Positions 9,510 through 18,034 of a stretch of DNA of 50,823 bases are shown here, in pieces. The number at the start of each line of letters is the position of its first letter. Within the stretch, counting starts at the first letter, position 1. The notes under the pieces were generated by a model. The model did no database searches. It was not told where the DNA came from and saw only the letters and a list, made by a program, of their open reading frames with translations. The translations under genes and the position numbers were made by a program. The DNA is taken from positions 1 to 50,823 of the forward strand of contig JAESSY010000046.1 of the NCBI GenBank assembly GCA_016763855.1, given 5' to 3'. This DNA comes from Pseudomonadales bacterium. Its GTDB lineage: Bacteria; Pseudomonadota; Gammaproteobacteria; Pseudomonadales; Azotimanducaceae.

Positions 9510-10034
9510 ATGTTTAAGTTAATTGCAATTCTTCTGACCCTATTTTTATTTGCCTGTTCTGACGAATCAAAATACGCAGCAAAAGATAGTGCAAAAGAAA
9601 GTGCAAGCACAATGGACACATCACAGGACGAGAAAGCAATGGATCTAAAAGATAACTTGGCAGCCGCAGCCGCATTTTTAGAAGAGAATGCAAAGAAAGA
9701 GGACGTGATCATTACAGAATCAGGCTTACAGTACGAAGTGATTAATAGCGGAGATGGAAAAACGCCGGGACTGACAGATACGGTGGTAACACACTATGCA
9801 GGCTCATTTTTGGATGGATCAGAGTTCGACAGTTCCATTAGTCGGGGTGAGCCAGCAAGTTTTCCGGTCAATGGCGTGATAGCCGGATGGACGGAAGCCT
9901 TACAATTGATGCAAGAAGGTGATAAATGGCGACTCTTTATTCCGCCATCTCTTGCCTATGGTGAGCGAGGAGTCGGACCTATTCCCAGCAATGCAGCGCT
10001 TATATTTCAAATTGAATTGATAAGTGTAAAGTAG
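9510..10034 (+). CDS. FKBP-type peptidyl-prolyl isomerase lipoprotein
   Basis: A 174-aa secreted lipoprotein. The signal peptide ends in a lipobox, LFLFAC, with C16 as the lipidated residue, followed by a charged, low-complexity linker (residues 17-60) and one FKBP domain (65-174). TVVTHYAGSFLDGSEFDSS, GVIAGWTEALQLMQEGDKWRLFIPPSLAYGERG and IPSNAALIFQIELISVK are standard FKBP core motifs. It should catalyse cis-trans isomerisation at prolines in the periplasm, like FkpA or Mip, but lacks the long dimerisation helix of those proteins. Confidence 0.93.
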   Translation: MFKLIAILLTLFLFACSDESKYAAKDSAKESASTMDTSQDEKAMDLKDNLAAAAAFLEENAKKEDVIITESGLQYEVINSGDGKTPGLTDTVVTHYAGSFLDGSEFDSSISRGEPASFPVNGVIAGWTEALQLMQEGDKWRLFIPPSLAYGERGVGPIPSNAALIFQIELISVK

Positions 10035-10074
10035 AGCCTAGAAAGCATTATTCTATAAACAATTGGACAATATT

Positions 10075-11193
10075 ATGAGTACATCTTTGCAATTGCGAAC
10101 AAAGATAAGCAGTGAAGGAAAATTGGAATTAAGCCTGGAATCCGTTCCTATGCCGACTCCGGGTGATGATGAAGTTGTCATCAAAATAGAAGCGTCACCG
10201 ATCAATCCTTCTGACTTGGGATTACTGATTGGTCCCGCGGATGTTTCTACCATGGTGGTGGAGGGTGATGCTAGCAATCCGGTTGTGACAATGGATGTAC
10301 CAGCGTCAATGATGCTGGCTATGGCGGCAAGGCTTGATCAATCATTACCAGCGGGGAATGAAGGGGCAGGTGTCGTTGTGGCTGCCGGTGCTAACGCCCA
10401 GAACCTAATGGGTAAAGTTGTTGGTGTTGCCGGTGGTGCTATGTATTCTCAGTATCGCTGTGTTTCTGCTAATGCTTGTATTGAAATGAATGAAGGGACG
10501 ACCCCTGCCGAAGCTGCGAGTTGTTTTGTGAACCCTCTCACGGCCCTAGGTATGGTAGAAACAATGCGAATGGAAAATCACACAGCATTGGTTCATACAG
10601 CTGCCGCCTCTAATCTCGGCCAGATGTTGGTTAAGATTTGTTTGAGTGATGATGTCCCCCTCGTCAATATCGTCAGAAAAGAAGAGCATGTTGCTTTGCT
10701 GAAATCCATTGGTGCAAAGTATGTCTGCAATTCAAGCGATGATAACTTTAAAAACGATCTTGTTGATGCGTTGGTAGAAACAGGTGCCACGTTGGCATTT
10801 GACGCGACTGGTGGCGGAAGATTGGCAAGTGATATTTTGAGCGCAATGGAAGTCTCGGCAAACAAAACAGCTAAGGAATACAGCCGTTATGGATCTGATA
10901 CTTACAAGCAGGTCTACATATACGGCGGACTTGACCGGTCCCCAACAACCCTAAATCGTGCTTTTGGCATGTCCTGGGGATTAGGAGGATGGTTGTTAAC
11001 ACCGTTTATTGGAAAGATCGGCATGCCTCGATTTATGGAGTTGCGACAACGGGTAGCTGATGAAATGACGACGACATTTGGCAGCACTTATACTGCAGTT
11101 GTATCATTAAGTGAGGCGCTTTCATCGGAAGCAATCGCTGTTTACGCGAAGCAAGCAACGGGTGAGAAGTACCTGATTAATCCCAATAAATAG
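10075..11193 (+). CDS. MDR-superfamily NAD(P)H oxidoreductase (quinone reductase/enoyl reductase type)
   Basis: A 372-aa medium-chain dehydrogenase/reductase. The N-terminal GroES-like domain holds EVVIKIEASPINPSDLGLLIG; the nucleotide-binding domain follows, with HTAAASNLGQMLVKIC where a Rossmann AASGGVG loop is expected, then LAFDATGGG. The cysteines and histidines of zinc-type alcohol dehydrogenases are absent, so a zinc-free quinone or enoyl reductase is likely. The ATG at 10075 is chosen over a TTG at 10063. It sits 40 bp after the FKBP gene. Substrate unknown. Confidence 0.87.
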   Translation: MSTSLQLRTKISSEGKLELSLESVPMPTPGDDEVVIKIEASPINPSDLGLLIGPADVSTMVVEGDASNPVVTMDVPASMMLAMAARLDQSLPAGNEGAGVVVAAGANAQNLMGKVVGVAGGAMYSQYRCVSANACIEMNEGTTPAEAASCFVNPLTALGMVETMRMENHTALVHTAAASNLGQMLVKICLSDDVPLVNIVRKEEHVALLKSIGAKYVCNSSDDNFKNDLVDALVETGATLAFDATGGGRLASDILSAMEVSANKTAKEYSRYGSDTYKQVYIYGGLDRSPTTLNRAFGMSWGLGGWLLTPFIGKIGMPRFMELRQRVADEMTTTFGSTYTAVVSLSEALSSEAIAVYAKQATGEKYLINPNK

Positions 11194-11238
11194 CTCAGAG
11201 TTTCAATTCAACGGATATATCATCGTTTTAATTGGATT

Positions 11239-11280
11239 CATCGCAACAAATATGAAGGTTTCTTCATCTTTGTTGCGATG
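11239..11280. repeat. Long hairpin with 12-bp perfect arms
   Basis: CATCGCAACAAA (11239-11250) pairs perfectly with TTTGTTGCGATG (11269-11280). After one mismatch the pairing continues with ATGAAG (11252-11257) and CTTCAT (11262-11267), closing on a 4-base loop: 18 pairs in 42 bases. There is no T-run on either strand, so it is not a textbook intrinsic terminator, though it lies just after the MDR gene stop and may serve as one. Confidence 0.75.
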
Positions 11281-11432
11281 TTAAATAGCATGTAGGTTAT
11301 TGATATTTAGGGTAATAACCAAATTGCATTTGCAATTTGTCCATAAAATCCTTCCTCATATCAATAAAGTATGGAGAAACCTTCACTTTCTGTTTAAAAT
11401 GCGGCCAGATTTTTCGGGACGGTGTTATAAAC

Positions 11433-12269
11433 ATGAAAGCATGGGCGCTTAAAATTGTTGGATGTTTGCTTCTGCTGCAGGTGGTATTAGTGACCTCGCC
11501 GATCAGCAAAATCGAAAAAGAAGTTGTCATAGTTGAGCTTGAGGTTGCACCATTTCACCCTGAGCGAGTTTCCCTCGGTGATGCCAATCGTTATTCTCCT
11601 CCAGACTTCACTACCTATTCGGATTCGAGTTCGAAAAAAGAAGCTTTCTATAGCTACCTTCTGCCAATGATCCACAAGGCGAATCTTGAAGTTATCCGGG
11701 AGCGTCAGTGGTTATCAGTAATGGCTGACAAAATGTTGGAAGGGCTTAGCCTTAATGATCAAGAGTTGGATGAGCTAAGCAAATTTGAAGCTCGTTATGC
11801 CATGAAAGCAAGAGGATTGTCGAGCGCAGAAAGAATCGGCTCTTTGTTGCTAAGAGTCGATGTTGTACCGGCATCCCTCGTTGTTGCTCAGGCCGCGAAG
11901 GAATCAGGATGGGGTACATCTCGCTTCGCGACTCAGGGCAATAATTACTTTGGGATCTGGTGTTTCTATCAGGGATGTGGCCTGACACCTTTAAGAAGAG
12001 AGCAAGGTCGTGCACATGAGGTTGCAACATTTGGTTCGGTAGAACAAGGCGTTAGATACTACGTAAGAACAATCAATACGCATGTCGCATATAACGACCT
12101 AAGGAAGGTGCGAGCACGAGCGAAGCTGATGCAAAAGACAGCTTTTGGAGAAGAATTAGCGGACGGTCTTATTCGATATTCTGAACGTGGAATGGCCTAT
12201 GTCAGGGAGATCCAGTCAATGATTCGTTTTAATAAAATGCAACGTTTTACCCGGAGCTACAGCGCCTAA
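11433..12269 (+). CDS. Bax-like glucosaminidase-family protein
   Basis: A 278-aa exported protein whose C-terminal half is a glucosaminidase (GH73-like) domain as in E. coli Bax. The likely catalytic glutamate is in VVAQAAKESGWGTSRFATQGNNYFGIWC, followed by a paired-cysteine loop (WCFYQGCG) and a tyrosine-rich YYVRTINTHVAYNDLR. The N-terminus (MKAWALKIVGCLLLLQVVLV) is a signal peptide or anchor. The frame is open to 11337, but the ATG at 11433 begins right before the hydrophobic segment and is preferred. The protein should act on peptidoglycan glycan strands; Bax itself has no firmly known role. Confidence 0.88.
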   Translation: MKAWALKIVGCLLLLQVVLVTSPISKIEKEVVIVELEVAPFHPERVSLGDANRYSPPDFTTYSDSSSKKEAFYSYLLPMIHKANLEVIRERQWLSVMADKMLEGLSLNDQELDELSKFEARYAMKARGLSSAERIGSLLLRVDVVPASLVVAQAAKESGWGTSRFATQGNNYFGIWCFYQGCGLTPLRREQGRAHEVATFGSVEQGVRYYVRTINTHVAYNDLRKVRARAKLMQKTAFGEELADGLIRYSERGMAYVREIQSMIRFNKMQRFTRSYSA

Positions 12270-12332
12270 CACGATCAGCCCAGTACTATGTGTTTAAACC
12301 TAAAACCATAGATCGCAACAAAGACTAGTGCT

Positions 12333-13241
12333 ATGTATTCACCGATTATTCGATTTCTTCAAGAAAATTTCGAGCAAAATGGCTTGAAAACAAAGCGAGT
12401 TTTTCATGGACGTGGTCATCTTTATGAAGGGCTTGAGCATATCAATATCGATTGGTATCCGCCGGTTTTACTGATTTCAGGCTATAAAGAAATTGAGGCC
12501 CTAAATGACCTCGTTGAAGCGGCGAAAACAGCAGACAAGTTTGAGCAAATTACTTCTATTGTTTATCAACAACGATCCAGTCGTGAGGCACCTTCAAGGT
12601 GGATTTGGGGTGAGGAGATATCAAAAACAATAGTGGAAGAAAACGGGCTAAAATTTGAGATACAGCCTGGTGTTCGGCAGAATGCGGGCCTCTTTCTGGA
12701 TATGCGACCACTACGTGCATGGTTAAAGGAAAGGAGTCATGGTAAAAACGTCCTGAATCTTTTTGCCTATACCTGTTCATTATCGGTTGCTGCCTTAGGG
12801 GGTGGCGCTCGCCAAGTGGTGAGTGTTGATATGAGCAAACCGAGTATTAAATGGGGAGAGCGTAACCATGAACTCAATGGTCATGACAAAAGAGCGGTTC
12901 GATCCATTCCTCACAATATTCTGAAGTCCTGGGGCCGAATCGAAAAATACGGTCCCTATGACGTGGTGATAATTGATCCCCCAACGAGACAGGTAGGCAG
13001 CTTTGATGCTGAACGGGATTACACAAAGCTGATTAAAAGATTGAGTAGACTCTGCAATCCGGGAGCAGATATCATCGCTACATTAAATAGTCCCTATTTA
13101 GGGACGGATCATTTGCCCCACCTAATGCAGCGATATCAATCCGGTTTTCGGTTTCTTGGGGACTTCCCCGTGAGTCCCGAGTTCAAAGATAAGTATCCTG
13201 AAAGGGCTCTAAAAATCCACCACTTTAAGAGCCCTGGGTAG
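12333..13241 (+). CDS. SAM-dependent methyltransferase, RlmI/RlmK-related
   Basis: A 302-aa class I methyltransferase of the family that includes the catalytic parts of the 23S rRNA methyltransferases RlmI and RlmK. Motif I is VLNLFAYTCSLSVAALGGGA, motif II ends with VVSVDMSKPSIKWGERNHELNG, and motif IV is IIDPPTRQVGSF. GVRQNAGLFLDMRPLR precedes motif I as in RlmI. The RlmI PUA domain is absent, so it is a stand-alone version whose RNA or small-molecule target is not known. A possible 8-bp hairpin (13203-13210 with 13228-13235) overlaps the end of the gene and is followed by a short T-rich stretch. Confidence 0.87.
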   Translation: MYSPIIRFLQENFEQNGLKTKRVFHGRGHLYEGLEHINIDWYPPVLLISGYKEIEALNDLVEAAKTADKFEQITSIVYQQRSSREAPSRWIWGEEISKTIVEENGLKFEIQPGVRQNAGLFLDMRPLRAWLKERSHGKNVLNLFAYTCSLSVAALGGGARQVVSVDMSKPSIKWGERNHELNGHDKRAVRSIPHNILKSWGRIEKYGPYDVVIIDPPTRQVGSFDAERDYTKLIKRLSRLCNPGADIIATLNSPYLGTDHLPHLMQRYQSGFRFLGDFPVSPEFKDKYPERALKIHHFKSPG

Positions 13242-13256
13242 TCCTTGTTTTTAGGT

Positions 13257-14435
13257 TTAAGCTACTCTAGATTCAGGGAACAAGCGTAGAAAGTTCTCAC
13301 TAAAGAATTTAGTTTGACTGATCTCTGATTCTTGTTCCATCCACTTTGTAAACTTTCCGATGGGATCCCGGCCACCTTCAACATGGGGGTAGTCACTACT
13401 GAAGAGGTAAAGGTCTTCATTTGATTGGGCGATGAGATCCGCAACATCTTCATGCGGGAAAGGGGTAAATCCCATTTGGTCGGTTAGTTGTTGGGAAGGC
13501 GTACGTTCAAATCGAACAGACTCGTCAACACGACCGTAAATTTTCGCAACCCAGTCAAGTCGCTTGAGTAGCTCTGGCACCCAACCAGCACCTAATTCAA
13601 CCGCGGCTCCTCGGAGCTTGGGGTTTCGATCAAATACGCCGTCCATGAGTAACATACTGATAAATGTTTCTGGGGGTTGGTGCATCAGTGCAGCGTCTTT
13701 TGTGCGTACGTTCTCTCCTCCCCCCATCCAATCTTTTACGGCTGCCCGACCATTGTTACTCCAGGACTTTAATGCTTGTAGGGGTGAGCCCCCAACATGG
13801 AGTAAAAAGGGAATGCCAGATTCTGCAAGCAGTGACCAGAAGGGTTCAAGCTCAATGTGACCAGGAGAAAAACCAATGGGTGCCCTATGGGGAACCCAAA
13901 TTGATTCCAAGCCCGCATCTATAGCGAATTCGAGCTCTGCCATTACGCGGCTAGGGTCATCCAATGGAATGACACCCACGCCCATAAGTCTGTCATCGTC
14001 ACTACAAAAATCAGACATATGTCGATTATGTGCACGGGTAGCGGCGTATCGTAAGTCCATAGGCTTTTTGGAGCTAGGATGGAAGGGAAAAGCAACACTA
14101 TGGGTGGCAAACACAATTTGTTTCTTGAACCCAAGCATATCCATTGCGATCTTTCGATCATCTTTGTTGAAGGCGCCGAGGGCTTGAATTTCCTTCGACT
14201 TAGCAATGAGTTCGTCCCCGAGATCTACCATGGATTGGACGTGTTCAGGGCTGTGTTTTCCACCCTGACTCATAATCGTTGCGACCTCTTCATCTGTTAC
14301 CAGAGAAGCGCTATAACTCACCTCAGGGATATCATCTCTGAACTTAGGGTCAGCATAGGATTTCAGGAAATCTGGCAGTTCCATTATGTGGCTGTCTGCA
14401 TCGTATATGACGCGATTATCGGGTGTATATGTCAT
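13257..14435 (-). CDS. Amidohydrolase-family (amidohydrolase 2) metal-dependent hydrolase
   Basis: A 392-aa TIM-barrel hydrolase of the amidohydrolase 2 family (decarboxylase/hydrolase relatives of ACMS decarboxylase). Signature segments are YDADSHIMELPDFL at the N-terminus in place of the HxH strand, IPFLLHVGG for the metal-binding histidine, and LYLFSSDYPHVEGGRDP for the final aspartate and histidine. Many marine and actinobacterial genomes carry several such genes in aromatic or ring-cleavage pathways. Here it stands alone, convergent with the methyltransferase gene with only 15 bp between stops. Substrate unknown. Confidence 0.9.
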   Translation of the reverse strand: MTYTPDNRVIYDADSHIMELPDFLKSYADPKFRDDIPEVSYSASLVTDEEVATIMSQGGKHSPEHVQSMVDLGDELIAKSKEIQALGAFNKDDRKIAMDMLGFKKQIVFATHSVAFPFHPSSKKPMDLRYAATRAHNRHMSDFCSDDDRLMGVGVIPLDDPSRVMAELEFAIDAGLESIWVPHRAPIGFSPGHIELEPFWSLLAESGIPFLLHVGGSPLQALKSWSNNGRAAVKDWMGGGENVRTKDAALMHQPPETFISMLLMDGVFDRNPKLRGAAVELGAGWVPELLKRLDWVAKIYGRVDESVRFERTPSQQLTDQMGFTPFPHEDVADLIAQSNEDLYLFSSDYPHVEGGRDPIGKFTKWMEQESEISQTKFFSENFLRLFPESRVA

Positions 14436-14654
14436 GCTTGTCCCTTTCTGTGAGATGATGGCTATGGTGGAAATGAAGCTATCATGAGCGGGGTTGAATT
14501 GCCTCGGCTGACGATGTGATCTAACCCTTTATTCACGCTGTGAATTACAAAAAACAGTAAGAAGGATTTTTCGATTGGGGTCAAGGGGAGCTTAAGGTAC
14601 TGACTCTCCCTGGCTTATCGTATTCATCAAATTGCAACAAATTGTAGGTATAAT

Positions 14655-14903
14655 TTGAAGAAAATCTTCGTTTGTACTAATTTTCGCCCTTTCTCTGGGC
14701 AGCCTTCCTGCGCCTTCAGGGGTAGTGAGAAGTTACTTGAATTCTTGAAGGATGAAATCAAGTTTAGAAAACTCGATTTCATCGTAGAGCCTTCTGTCTG
14801 TTTGGGTCATTGCCCTCGTGGCCCAAACATCAAACCTGCCGGAGAAGACTTTATTCACGAAGCGAATGTTGAAAAGCTTTATCAATGGTTGGATAAGGCC
14901 TAA
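14655..14903 (+). CDS. Thioredoxin-like [2Fe-2S] ferredoxin
   Basis: An 82-aa protein with cysteines at 7, 19, 49 and 53. The spacing C-x11-C-x29-C-x3-C is the pattern of thioredoxin-fold [2Fe-2S] ferredoxins and of NuoE. It should carry one [2Fe-2S] cluster and shuttle single electrons in the cytoplasm; the partner is unknown. The start is TTG, with AGG seven bases upstream; no other start codon lies near the first cysteine. Confidence 0.85.
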   Translation: MKKIFVCTNFRPFSGQPSCAFRGSEKLLEFLKDEIKFRKLDFIVEPSVCLGHCPRGPNIKPAGEDFIHEANVEKLYQWLDKA

Positions 14904-14999
14904 GGATTTAACTATTCCTTTTCTGTTCTCACTGCACTGCTTGCTATTGATTTAATGGCTTGATCGATAACTTCTAGTAGCAGCGCCTTGAAAATTCAG

Positions 15000-15800
15000 T
15001 TAGCCCTTAGCCCTTAGCTCTTGGTCATTAGTTAAGCTAGCGCAGTTAACAGCTGCAATGCTCGCTGCTAACTGTAGCTTACATTTACCTTCAATATTGG
15101 CTGTAAAAGGCGCGATCGTTGTTTCGTCCTTTTCTGCGTTATAGGCGATTAATGTTTTGTTCAGTGAACGAAGCACCCGAAAATTTCTGCCCACAAAAGC
15201 GTCGTCACTTGATTCTAGTTCGTCAAATAAGCCCAGTGCTGTTTCGCTGATTAGCGTGGAATTCTCAGGTTGCAGGCGGATTAATGCGCGAACATAATTT
15301 GCTCCCCATTGGAATCGAGTCGCAGGACCTTTGGAGGTTTCATAGGCTTTACGTCGCCAATCTATGGCGAGGTTAAAGTCCTTCTCTTTCTCTGCAATTG
15401 ATCCCAAGCTGCTCATAAAATAATAGGCTGATTCAGATCGATCTAATTCTTTTGTGAGTAATGTCTTTGCCTCTTCCATTAATTTTGCTGATTGAAGGAT
15501 GTAATTCATTTGATTGACGACACTTTGTCTCGCAAAAGAGTTCTTTGCTGCTTTATCGGCTTCGCTAATTGCGGCGAGTATTTCTGTTTTTAATTCTGTG
15601 TTGAGAATTCGCGCTTCATCTTCTGCGAAATAAAACGCTAATGTAGGAAGTAAGCCTGCCAATTTTTCAGCAATCGAAAGAGAAGGATGATTTGATAGGG
15701 ACATCAGTTTATCCTGCCAAAGTGATTTCAGTGCTGCAGCCTCGTCTCCGGTGGCTAGAAAGGGCAGAAGTCGCTGGCTGAATAGGCAATAGAATCCCAA
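15000..15800 (-). CDS. C-terminal half of a frameshifted thioredoxin-domain lipoprotein
   Basis: This frame continues the protein whose N-terminal half lies at 15755-16594, one base out of phase. Read as a separate gene it would need the TTG at 15800 and would begin inside the upstream coding frame with no ribosome-binding site, which is unlikely. The sequence is mostly alpha-helical, with TPR-like segments such as EKDFNLAIDWRRKAYETSKG and ALIRLQPEN, typical of the region after the thioredoxin domain in such exported proteins. Joining the two frames at 15758-15764 gives a protein of about 530 residues reading CPFLATGDEAAALKSLW across the junction. Confidence 0.7.
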   Translation of the reverse strand: MGFYCLFSQRLLPFLATGDEAAALKSLWQDKLMSLSNHPSLSIAEKLAGLLPTLAFYFAEDEARILNTELKTEILAAISEADKAAKNSFARQSVVNQMNYILQSAKLMEEAKTLLTKELDRSESAYYFMSSLGSIAEKEKDFNLAIDWRRKAYETSKGPATRFQWGANYVRALIRLQPENSTLISETALGLFDELESSDDAFVGRNFRVLRSLNKTLIAYNAEKDETTIAPFTANIEGKCKLQLAASIAAVNCASLTNDQELRAKG

Positions 15801-16594
15801 CAGGCAAGGGTAAGTTCTTCTGACGCGAGGATTGTTTCTATCAGCTTATAGGCTCCGGAGACGATTTCTGTTGGTTCATCACGCTCCTTATACTTATTAC
15901 CTTCCTTTTTTGACGCAGCCTTATAGACTTCATACAGATATTGCATGTAAAAACGCGCGCTGGATATCTCGTCCGCAGGTTCTTGCTTAGACGCGAGCTC
16001 GGACATCGTGAGAAATAGTGCCGGCTTATAGTCTTCTGGTAATGCACCACTATCTTGGCCCCAGGAATAATAAGCCAGTTGCTTCAATTCATTGCCACTG
16101 AGTTTCTCTGGCTGTGAAATGACTTTCTGTACCAACATCTTCGTCGGTGTGATTGAGTTTAAGCTCAGGGCAAGGATATCGTTGTATCTAGAAATGTCGA
16201 TTCCGCCCGGTATTCGCGTGATCTCATCATGCTTCGAGTTGAAGATAATCATTGTTGGGTATCCTTTTACCCCGAATTTTTCTCCATTCAGTTGGGCTGC
16301 TTCAGTATCACCATCGAGATACACGGGTATAAACGATTCAGTTTGGGCTATAAATCGACGGCTCTTAAATACGGTGTGTTTGATTTCTTGGCAAGGTGGG
16401 CACCATACTGCACCCCAATATAGAAATAAGGGTTTGTTATTTTTTTCAGCAACAGCGAATGCTTCCTCGACACTTCCTTCAAACCAGTTAATGTGCGGGA
16501 TAATTTCAGTTTTCGTTGAACAAGAAAAAAGTGTAGTTGATAATAGAATTGTTAACAGCGTCAGGGTGAGGATGTTTTTCATTTTATTTTTCAC
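15755..16594 (-). CDS. Thioredoxin-family lipoprotein, N-terminal half (ends at a frameshift)
   Basis: A lipoprotein signal peptide with lipobox LFSC (C25) leads to a thioredoxin-fold domain. WGAVWCPPCQEIK carries the redox pair C65 and C68, and GYPTMIIF has the conserved cis-proline. It should act as a periplasmic thiol reductase or oxidase. The frame runs into TAG at 15755-15757, directly after CCCTTTC, and the downstream -1 frame stays open for about another 250 codons. This is either a one-base deletion in a T run, a sequencing error, or -1 frameshifting; the sequence alone cannot decide. Confidence 0.82.
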   Translation of the reverse strand: MKNKMKNILTLTLLTILLSTTLFSCSTKTEIIPHINWFEGSVEEAFAVAEKNNKPLFLYWGAVWCPPCQEIKHTVFKSRRFIAQTESFIPVYLDGDTEAAQLNGEKFGVKGYPTMIIFNSKHDEITRIPGGIDISRYNDILALSLNSITPTKMLVQKVISQPEKLSGNELKQLAYYSWGQDSGALPEDYKPALFLTMSELASKQEPADEISSARFYMQYLYEVYKAASKKEGNKYKERDEPTEIVSGAYKLIETILASEELTLACWDSIAYSASDFCPF

Positions 16595-16767
16595 AAAGAG
16601 TCGTTAGTCCCACCTTAACATGACCTTACTGAAGAGACGTTCAATTTGAAAGTTCATCTATATAAACATCGCTACGGACCATGAGTTTTGACACTAATAG
16701 AGAGGAAATTGAAACTAATATCCCGTAAGTGGAAAGTAAGTAGTTGAATAAACAATCGAGAAAAAAG

Positions 16768-17580
16768 ATGAATGACCTAAATGACCACCTCGAAAATATC
16801 GCTAAAGAAGGCTACACCATCATCGAAAATGCGATTGATTCAGGATTACTAGAAGAACTGAATGATGCACTTTTGTTTCTAGAAAAATCGCTAAAAATCA
16901 CCCCCGGAGCAAATCTCTTCGAAGGGCATAAGACTATCCGAATTTACAATTTGCTTGCGCATCAAATGGTCTTTCAGAAAGTCCCAACGTATAGAAAAGT
17001 GCTGAACATCATCGAAGGTGTATTGGATCAAGGCTGCCTAATATCATCCTTGTCTTCAATTTCGATTGATCCTGGTGAAATTGCTCAACCTATCCATGTG
17101 GATGATGCCCTTATCGGTTTGTCTAGACCTCATAAAGCAGTTGTTTGTAATTCAATGTGGGCTTTAACTGATTTCACAGAGGAGAATGGTGCAACTCGGA
17201 TTATTCCTCAAAGCCACAATTGGGAAGACTCGCCAACTTATGGAGAGTCTTATGAAACCATTGCTGCAGAGATGTCTAAAGGCAGCGTGTTGATATGGCC
17301 GGGTAGTCTTTGGCATGGTGGTGGCGCTAATCTAAGTGAGAAACGTCGTGTGGGAATAGCCATGAATTATTGTGCGGGGTTTATTCGACAACAAGAGAAC
17401 CAACAGCTTGGCTTGTCACTAGAACGTGTGCGCACTTTCTCTGATCGACTGGTAGAGTTGGTTGGATACGGCACTTATCGGGGGTTGATCGGGCACATTA
17501 ATAAAAGGAGCCCAGCCCAGGAAATATTGGGGAAAAAGGATAATTCCCAAAACATCTGGGACGGCAGTGACAAAGACTAA
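16768..17580 (+). CDS. Phytanoyl-CoA dioxygenase (PhyH) family protein
   Basis: A 270-aa Fe(II)/2-oxoglutarate dioxygenase of the PhyH family, which uses O2 and 2-oxoglutarate to hydroxylate an organic substrate. The iron facial triad is visible as H110 and D112 in QPIHVDDA and H183 in SLWHGGGANLS, with R193 or R194 available to hold 2-oxoglutarate; WALTDFTEENGATRIIPQSH is the usual core. The ATG at 16768 is preferred; a TTG at 16744 would add eight residues. The 3' end overlaps the next gene by 14 bp, suggesting coupling. Substrate unknown. Confidence 0.9.
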   Translation: MNDLNDHLENIAKEGYTIIENAIDSGLLEELNDALLFLEKSLKITPGANLFEGHKTIRIYNLLAHQMVFQKVPTYRKVLNIIEGVLDQGCLISSLSSISIDPGEIAQPIHVDDALIGLSRPHKAVVCNSMWALTDFTEENGATRIIPQSHNWEDSPTYGESYETIAAEMSKGSVLIWPGSLWHGGGANLSEKRRVGIAMNYCAGFIRQQENQQLGLSLERVRTFSDRLVELVGYGTYRGLIGHINKRSPAQEILGKKDNSQNIWDGSDKD

Positions 17581-17959
17581 AACGCTCTTAGCTAGTCTAT
17601 TGTTGATCTTGGCTAGCGCTTGTCAGAGTCCTTTTTTGGTGTTTCCAGGAAAGGAAGTAGTAGGAGCGTTAAGTAATACAGATACCTTTGCCTTTGCAAA
17701 AAAGTTTTCTATTCTTAAACTGGAAACACGACCTTCTAATCCTTATTCAGTTTTTTTAAGAGTCACTGTGATAAATGGTCAGTTGTATATTGACGCATCA
17801 CCCTCTCGAAGATGGCATCGTTTTATTCAAGAGGATACGTTCGTAAGAATTCAATTGGGCGAGCTTATTTATACCGCTAAGGCAATTGCGGTTGAAGATC
17901 CAGATGTCAAAGCCCATTTTTTGAAAAATAGAACGATTTATAAGATCGTCCCAAGATAG
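17567..17959 (+). CDS. Small putative lipoprotein
   Basis: A 130-aa protein starting with GTG. It has a short charged start (MTKTK), a hydrophobic segment and a lipobox LASAC (C19), so it is probably an outer-membrane or periplasmic lipoprotein. The rest is a compact beta-rich sequence (GQLYIDASPSRRWHRFIQEDTFVRIQLGELIYTAKA) that I do not recognise. It overlaps the PhyH gene by 14 bp and is likely translated from the same message. Confidence 0.75.
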   Translation: MTKTKTLLASLLLILASACQSPFLVFPGKEVVGALSNTDTFAFAKKFSILKLETRPSNPYSVFLRVTVINGQLYIDASPSRRWHRFIQEDTFVRIQLGELIYTAKAIAVEDPDVKAHFLKNRTIYKIVPR

Positions 17960-18034
17960 GCGGGTAATAGGACGTTTGGATTTTCGATGATTTACAAATG
18001 CCCATAGAAAATTGCTTCCCGATAATTGCGGTTT

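Noticed and set aside
13203-13252. 8-bp hairpin at the end of the methyltransferase gene as a strong terminator
   Set aside because: The stem is good but the 17-base loop, overlap with coding sequence and broken T run make it doubtful; noted only in the gene entry.
13564-14453. Several long open frames antisense to the amidohydrolase gene
   Set aside because: They are shadows of a well-conserved coding frame, with no family motifs or start signals.
14649-14654. A perfect TATAAT directly before the ferredoxin start
   Set aside because: No -35 hexamer at suitable spacing, and transcription would start inside the gene; probably chance in A+T-rich leader.
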